A DNA stretch of 64,000 nucleotides from Pyrrhosoma nymphula. Its lineage: Eukaryota; Arthropoda; Insecta; Odonata; Coenagrionidae. The position numbers and the translations under genes were made by a program. A model generated the notes under the pieces. It was not told the origin of the DNA. It saw nothing but the letters and a program-made list of their open reading frames with translations, and did not search any database. The stretch covers positions 181,544,386 to 181,608,385 of the forward strand of contig OY754327.1 in NCBI GenBank assembly GCA_963573305.1, given 5' to 3'. Below are positions 58,575-64,000 of this stretch, piece by piece (position 1 is the first letter of the stretch; each line of letters starts with the position of its first letter).

Positions 58575-59960
58575 CCGTCAGCGGCGGCGGCGGCGGCCGA
58601 CCCTGTTTCAGGCGTTGACGAACACGGCGTGAACGACGTAGACCTGCTGAAAGTTTCCTCACGAGTGTTATAAGGGTTTTGAAACTAGTGGAGTAATCAT
58701 AATCGTTTGTTCGAGTTTCAAATACGTGACGTCATGAGTCAATCACTTAAATTTTTTTTACGACTCATTAGTTGATGGCCGAACGCCTACAGGTTTGGGC
58801 ATTTGCGTATCACAGGGAGTGAATTCGTTGAAAGGCACGCTTCAACCGATATCAAGTGCAATGAAGCACGCCTCTCCACGGCGGACCGAGCGACGCATCA
58901 AGTTACGGAAATCGACTATGTATAGCACGGACACGTGTCGGGGAAGAGATAGGCGGAGGCGAGCGGAAAATGACCAGCATCGGCGACTCCCATCTTTAAT
59001 TCCTACTGAAAACAATTGCACAACACAATCCGGGACAAGCTGGGAATTATATAATAATAATAATTCATTTACTCCCAAAACATTTTGTTGCACAAACTGG
59101 TAACAGCAAAGGAGCGGGAACTTTAGGTGGTCTCCAAGGTCATAAGACCAGAATTGAGCCACCAGCAAATTACAAAAATGTATGCCATAAAAATAAACGC
59201 AGTAACTGTTACATAAGTATTGTTACAATGAAAATACCATCAAAATAAATGTTCAATATTTTCTTGAGAAAAAAGCCAATCTTTGGCAAGTTTTAACATT
59301 TTTTTGAGAGTTTAATTTTTTAATTTCAGCGGGCAGTAAATTAAATATATTTGGCCCCATATAGAGAAATCAACGTCTATATAAAGTTAATTGGTCTGGT
59401 TAATTGGTTAATTATACTTGGTCTGTTACAATGTTCGACTCATTCCTTAAATTATATTTACATTTATCAGATAAACTCGGCATATTGCCATTTCTGGCAT
59501 TAAAAAATGTTAAGACTTTAAATAAATACAAATGCCTTAGTGGCAACAAGTTGAGGGCCACGGACAACGGAAGTGAGTGTTCATAAGAATTTTTGGACGA
59601 TATTACACGAATTATTTTTTTTGCAAGACGAGTGCACACTTAAATGAATTCAAGGAATACATAAGAGAAAGGTCAACACTGTATCTGTCGGGTAGTTACT
59701 TGTTGGTGTGAGCGCCAATGCCTTAAGGTTTGCTGTGAAAGAAGAAGCCATTCACCTAAGGGAGGATAGGCACGAGATATCGCTGAAAACGGATACATTT
59801 TTACCGCGTCTGCAGCGGGTGATTTTTGTCGTATTAAAGAAATTTAACTTTCATCAGTCAAAACACGCCTTCAATGTGATAACTTTACGTGAAGCTCAGC
59901 CAAATAATTTCTTTAATTAATTCTCGAAATACTCGGAAATGATAACTGTGACCTCATGAA
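58575..59960. other. Non-coding DNA with a short (CGG)n
   Basis: (GGC)n lies at 58582-58597. Otherwise the sequence is AT-rich with short frames and no recognised motif. Confidence 0.45.
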
Positions 59961-59969
59961 AGTGTGTTT

Positions 59970-60191
59970 CTAAGGCCATTTTACACGGTACATTTGTTTG
60001 TACAAACTCCTCCGTGAACTCTTGCATGAGGCAATATGTATCGTGTAAAGCGGAATATTGTATGAACGCTTGTGCGAATGTTTCAATGCCTGGACGGAAA
60101 ATAGAACCTGTTCTAATTTCGTTGAAACAAACGTGCAACCTCACGTACATTCGTTTATACAAAATCTTTCATCGTGTAAAACGACCTTTAA
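59970..60191 (-). mobile_element. 222-bp MITE, family B, copy 2 (inverted)
   Basis: Reverse-complement copy of 57130-57351: AAGGCCATTTTACACGGTAC at the left and TCGTGTAAAACGACCTTTAA at the right. It is equal in length to copy 1, with roughly one difference per ten bases. The pair could form a 222-bp hairpin across 2.6 kb. Confidence 0.8.
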
Positions 60192-60924
60192 AGAAGCGAA
60201 AGAAATTAATTCAGTAGTGTAGACGAATGGATTTCTCAATTGCTATTGTGGTGGTACCTATGAATATTTTCGATCAGTTTTGCTGTTAACCTTATCATGA
60301 TTTACTGAATAAATTGCAGCATGTTTATCCATACTGTTTCATGATACGTGATTTGAATGAATTTGAAACCTGTAAATTTTTGTTGTGGTTGTAGTCATGG
60401 CAAGAATGCAAATCTTTAAGTGTATGTTAGCAAGCTTCAAAACTGGAGCAAAAAAACAATGGAGTGAAGATCACATTGTTGGCCAGTTAGAGTTTCATAA
60501 TGGCTTGGGTAAGTGCTGCCAACTAGTTAATGCTGCACATCTGGTCACAAACATACGGTTTAATGTTGTCATTACATGCTGAAATATCCTGTCGCTTGTC
60601 TTCATTCCAGTAGGCACTGATTGAAAGCGTACATAATTATTTCCAGAAAGCAGAAATAATTGAAATTAATTGCTCGATTTAGGTTTGGGAAATTGGGCCT
60701 TGAGAAATCGGTCTTGACTTTATTTTGACTCTTTTGCGCATGATGCACTATCCTTGCACGCTTATTTCGCCTCTATATTATTTAAATATGTACAGTTATA
60801 AATACTTGCTCTTCTCGCCCATCAATCGATAAACTCGAAGGTGAGGATAATAGTTGATGATAGAGATTACCGTGAATGAAATTCACTTATTCTGGAGATG
60901 GGGGCCAATTTCTTTTTTAGCTCC

Positions 60925-61105
60925 CTTGTGGTATCCTCCGGTTCCTGTTCGCTTACTGAAGTTAAGCATCGTTGGGCTCGACTCGAACTTGTACGGGAGA
61001 AATACCTATTCATCCGAGTACTGTTGCACCTGCCTGCAAGTGGCGGGCGGTAAGTGTGAAATGACCTTTGCCATCAAAGCACGTTGTATGCACTAAAGCG
61101 CTACT
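60925..61105 (+). mobile_element. 5S-rRNA-derived repeat, 5'-truncated head
   Basis: ACTGAAGTTAAGCATCGTTG aligns with the 5S internal promoter, followed by CCGAGTACTGTTGCACCTGC. The tail GGCGGTAAGTGTGAAATGAC and AAAGCACGTTGTATGC is shared with the 44841-45012 copy. The first about 35 bases of 5S are missing or unrecognisable. The shared non-5S tail in two distant places argues for a mobile family. Confidence 0.65.
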
Positions 61106-61320
61106 GCTTCTGGGGTGCCCTGCAAAGTTCAGGTGATCAGAAAATCGAAACGCGAGAGTTTACTGTAAATTTAAAACGAAGCTTCTCTTGGAATAGCACC
61201 CTGTAACCTACAATCTTTAGTACTCCGTCTGCTGCTCCGTCGCTCTCCTATTGAATAATATCTACCTTTAGCCCCGGCTTAGAAGCACAAGTAGTTTTCG
61301 AAGTTTTCGAAGTCTTAGGA

Positions 61321-61890
61321 ATTATAATAAATCCAAACGAATGCAATATATTTCATACTAAGGGAGTTATAGCGAGTTTTCAGTTTTTCGAAAAACCTTC
61401 CCCATTTCCTTTGATTGAGTCTGATTCTGCCCATGATTTGGTATGATTTTGTCCATTAACGAACTTCACTGAGATTTGTCAAAAAAACACGATATCTGCC
61501 TAAAGTTTTTTTTTGACAGCTCATTTTTCTCAATTATTGCAGTAAGGGTTTGTCGTATCAATATTTATTTCAAACAAAAGTTTTAGATAACATTTAGAAG
61601 ATCTACAATAATTTTGAACGAATCTGATATTGTGCCTACTAATGAAGTTATGATTTTTTTGTCCGAAAAATCCTATTTTTCCATCCCATGAGCAAATGGC
61701 TGGTGTTATCAAAAAATCTTTCAATTAAGTTTTTGTTAGTAGTCTAATAAAATATAATAAATTCAAAATAATGCAATATATTTCATACTAAGGGTAAGTT
61801 AGAGCGAGTTTTCAGTTTTTCAAAAAACCTCCCCAATTTCCCCCCCCCCCCCCTGGTTTTTTCCATTAACGAACTTGACCGAAATTTTCC
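61321..61890 (+). repeat. Direct repeat, about 140 bp units, 410-430 bp apart
   Basis: ATGCAATATATTTCATACTA is followed by AAGGG, GCGAGTTTTCAGTTTTTC and CCATTAACGAACTT. The set occurs at about 61321-61480 and again at about 61751-61890. The second copy has a C14 run (61840-61853) where the first reads TTTCCTTTGATTG. Unit nature unknown. Confidence 0.7.
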
Positions 61891-62690
61891 TCCATAATAT
61901 TTTAAGTTTCATTATGGAAGTAATTTGCACAAAATTACGGCAGTTATCGTGACTATAACTATGTGTTGATTATGGATTTGGGGTCTTATGACCATGAAGC
62001 AAAAAAGTATGTAGAAATATTCCGGAAGTCTCACCATGGTAACGACTACAATAGGTAGCCTTTCTTCGGTATCTACCTAACACAACATGCATTTGTCATC
62101 ATAAGAGTTTCTACTTTAACGTTCACTCATGAGTCTGCCTAATTATTTCTTTCCTCGCATCCCACTCACTTGAAATCTGTTATAATGGTGATTCGATACC
62201 CATTCATTCTATCTTCCGTTCTAATTGTACAAACCAAATATATATTTTACTCGCTATTTCTGCTTTTTTTGCCGATACAAATTTCACTTCCGTAACGTGG
62301 AGTTGAAAACACTTATAACGACACCGAGGTTAGTGCATCCCAACGTTAGCATTCATTTCCCGTTTCAGTCCTCAATATACGCATTGGCTTGCCTTTTAAT
62401 TTCTACATCTACACCACCATTTTTCAAACCATTCAACCAAGAGATGTTAATTAACACATATAGTCTGTTACATGATTCGGTTTTAATGATTATTTAATAC
62501 GCTAATTAATAATGGTTATTTTGATTTTTTAACAATGGTTACTTCGATTTTGAACATGCTCGAAAGATTTATTTGTGGTATTCAGTTCACAGGCTAAAAA
62601 TCCATTTCCATCATATCAGCCAACTCACAAAAAGAAATTTAGGTGCATTTAGAATAGCCATAGCATAATCATTGCTGAGAGTAAGGGCCG
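61890..62690. other. Non-coding DNA, nothing recognised
   Basis: AT-rich. The longest frame is 90 codons with no recognisable motif. Confidence 0.5.
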
Positions 62691-62691
62691 A

Positions 62692-63412
62692 ATTTATAGT
62701 CGTTACCCAGCAGTCCCACAGCCCCTAGCAGGCCCCTTCGTAAAAAAACGGTATTTATTGTCAAATTTCCACCCCCAGCAGCCCCCTTAGCCTATCCTAA
62801 TTCTGGCAGGAGATGCATACTCCACCAGGGGCCCCCTTATCGAAAAAATAACACAACAGATATAAATAAACTGACTCTAATGAACGTGCATAGCCTTAAA
62901 TTAATAATTTCGAAGATCTGGTGTTAATAAAACAACGGTAAGATTTTCTCTTAATCGATAAATATCTGGTGTGACACCAGGCTCATTCCAAGGATTTTCA
63001 TGTACACTCGCAGCATATTTTTCCCCACAATGTCTTCTTCTTGTGGCAGGAAACTGTGTCCTTTTTCTTACTTTCCACTATATATTTATGCTTCTACACC
63101 AGGTCACAAAATCTTCTTCTCCGCACCGTTGAAGCTATTTGCACGTCGAGCGGCCATCTTAACAGTTTTCATGCTGCGTCTGGCTCTTTATTTATCCGTA
63201 TCCATGTTGATCACGAGCATCACCACGGAAACATTTAAGCTGCGAATTCCATTTCCCGCCGTTTGTAGTCATTAGTTACCAGATCTAACCCCCAACCATC
63301 CCCTACCTAGCAGCTCCCTTAATTTTGTCTATAGGACGCACAATTCAAGGGGCCTGCTAGGTAGGGGATGGATAAGGGGACTGCTAGGTAACGACTATAA
63401 ATACGTCCCTAA
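62692..63412. mobile_element. Harbinger-like non-autonomous element with TAA duplication
   Basis: The ends GGGCCGAATTTATAGTCGTT and AACGACTATAAATACGTCCC form inverted repeats of about 33 bp with three mismatches (the inner part is ACC.AGCAGTCCC). They are flanked by TAA on both sides (62692-62694 and 63410-63412), the 3-bp TWA duplication typical of PIF/Harbinger. Near the right end an 18-bp perfect hairpin, CCATCCCCTACCTAGCAG with its complement (63296-63313, 63354-63371), repeats the CCTAGCAG theme. No transposase is visible. Confidence 0.75.
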
Positions 63413-63414
63413 GT

Positions 63415-64000
63415 CTTAGTTAAAGGTAAATAGAGTCGTATATTACCTAGACGTTATTACTGCATGCACATGGAATTTGACATGTGTTAATCCTGATGCG
63501 GAATTAAGAGTCTCTGCCAGGACCCTTAATTTAGGGTTAGAGCATGCATTATGAGAGGATAGTAATGTTATTTCTTATAAATTCCAATTGAAGTGCGTTC
63601 ATTTGGCTTCACTTTCCTAGAAAGAGCTCGATTCTTACAGTTTATCACGTTCAAACTTGGGCGAGGCAAATGTCGGGACTCCAATGAAGATTTTTCATCG
63701 CGTGATATCAAAGGGATTAATGTCCCCACGCCTCAGTCGATCATCGATATCGCGTTGACAAATTGTTTCGTGCGACGTCGATGAGGGAAATTGGCAGTTC
63801 TGTAATGATTTTCCACCGGGAGGTAATTCTAGGAGTGGCAACTCTTAAAAAAAAAAAAAAACAATTTAATTGATGTTTCCACGGCGATTCACTTCTTCCA
63901 AGCACTGTTGGCGACAGGAAAATTGTGGGTTTGTGAGAACCAATGGATTGGAAGACTGGACTCATTTATGTGGTGGTGTACATTGTGAATGTTTACATCT
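63415..64000. other. Non-coding DNA, A15 tract
   Basis: Contains an A15 run at about 63847-63861 and nothing else that I recognise. Confidence 0.45.

Noticed and set aside
1..64000. Endogenous viral element
   Set aside because: All reverse transcriptase signals fit LINEs (RTE and CR1/Jockey types). No gag, protease, integrase, envelope or capsid-like reading was seen.

Overview
This is a window of animal nuclear DNA, most likely from an arthropod and probably an insect. It is AT-rich and intron-sized in texture. It has no operons, ribosome-binding sites or long open frames outside mobile elements. I infer arthropod from the repeats: an RTE-clade LINE, a Helitron with CTAG ends, hAT and TTA/TAA-flanked MITEs, and Penelope-like 3' tails. 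I cannot name the species. I found no intact host protein-coding gene. Nearly everything I can support is a transposable element or its relic.

Layout. 1-5 kb: mostly featureless, with one TTAA-flanked MITE at 1.08-1.62 kb that has an inverted sister at 58.03-58.57 kb. 5.2-7.5 kb: a decayed DNA transposon with about 95-bp terminal inverted repeats around a broken minus-strand gene. 11.25-11.64 kb: a MITE with related ends. 14.2-14.4 kb: a fold-back of two Penelope-like tails. 15.4-15.8 kb: a fragment of a multicopy arthropod protein. 16.3-18.3 kb: three head-to-tail Helitron units. 18.65-19.65 kb: a tRNA-headed SINE split by a hAT element that has a perfect 8-bp target duplication. 21.0-21.4 kb: a LINE 3' end with a (GAT)n tail. 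20.0-20.5, 22.9-25.1, 28.4-28.7, 48.7-49.6 and 52.9-53.3 kb: GC-rich, strand-skewed blocks that may be promoter islands. 29.8-30.0 kb: a short tandem repeat. 30.8-35.0 kb: an older LINE cut by an almost full-length RTE LINE, which is flanked by a perfect 12-bp target duplication. 37.3-38.7 kb: a duplicated G-rich block around a perfect 29-bp hairpin. 42.9-43.1 kb: a second Penelope-tail fold-back with hammerhead-like cores. 44.8 and 60.9 kb: two 5S-rRNA-headed repeats. 57.1 and 60.0 kb: an inverted pair of 222-bp MITEs. 62.7-63.4 kb: a Harbinger-like element with a TAA duplication.

The region records nested insertion (RTE into LINE, hAT into SINE, Helitron next to Helitron). The most unusual signal is the repeated CTGATGA-stem-GAAAC motif. 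It resembles the hammerhead ribozyme of Penelope-like elements, and in two places it is arranged as an inverted tail pair.
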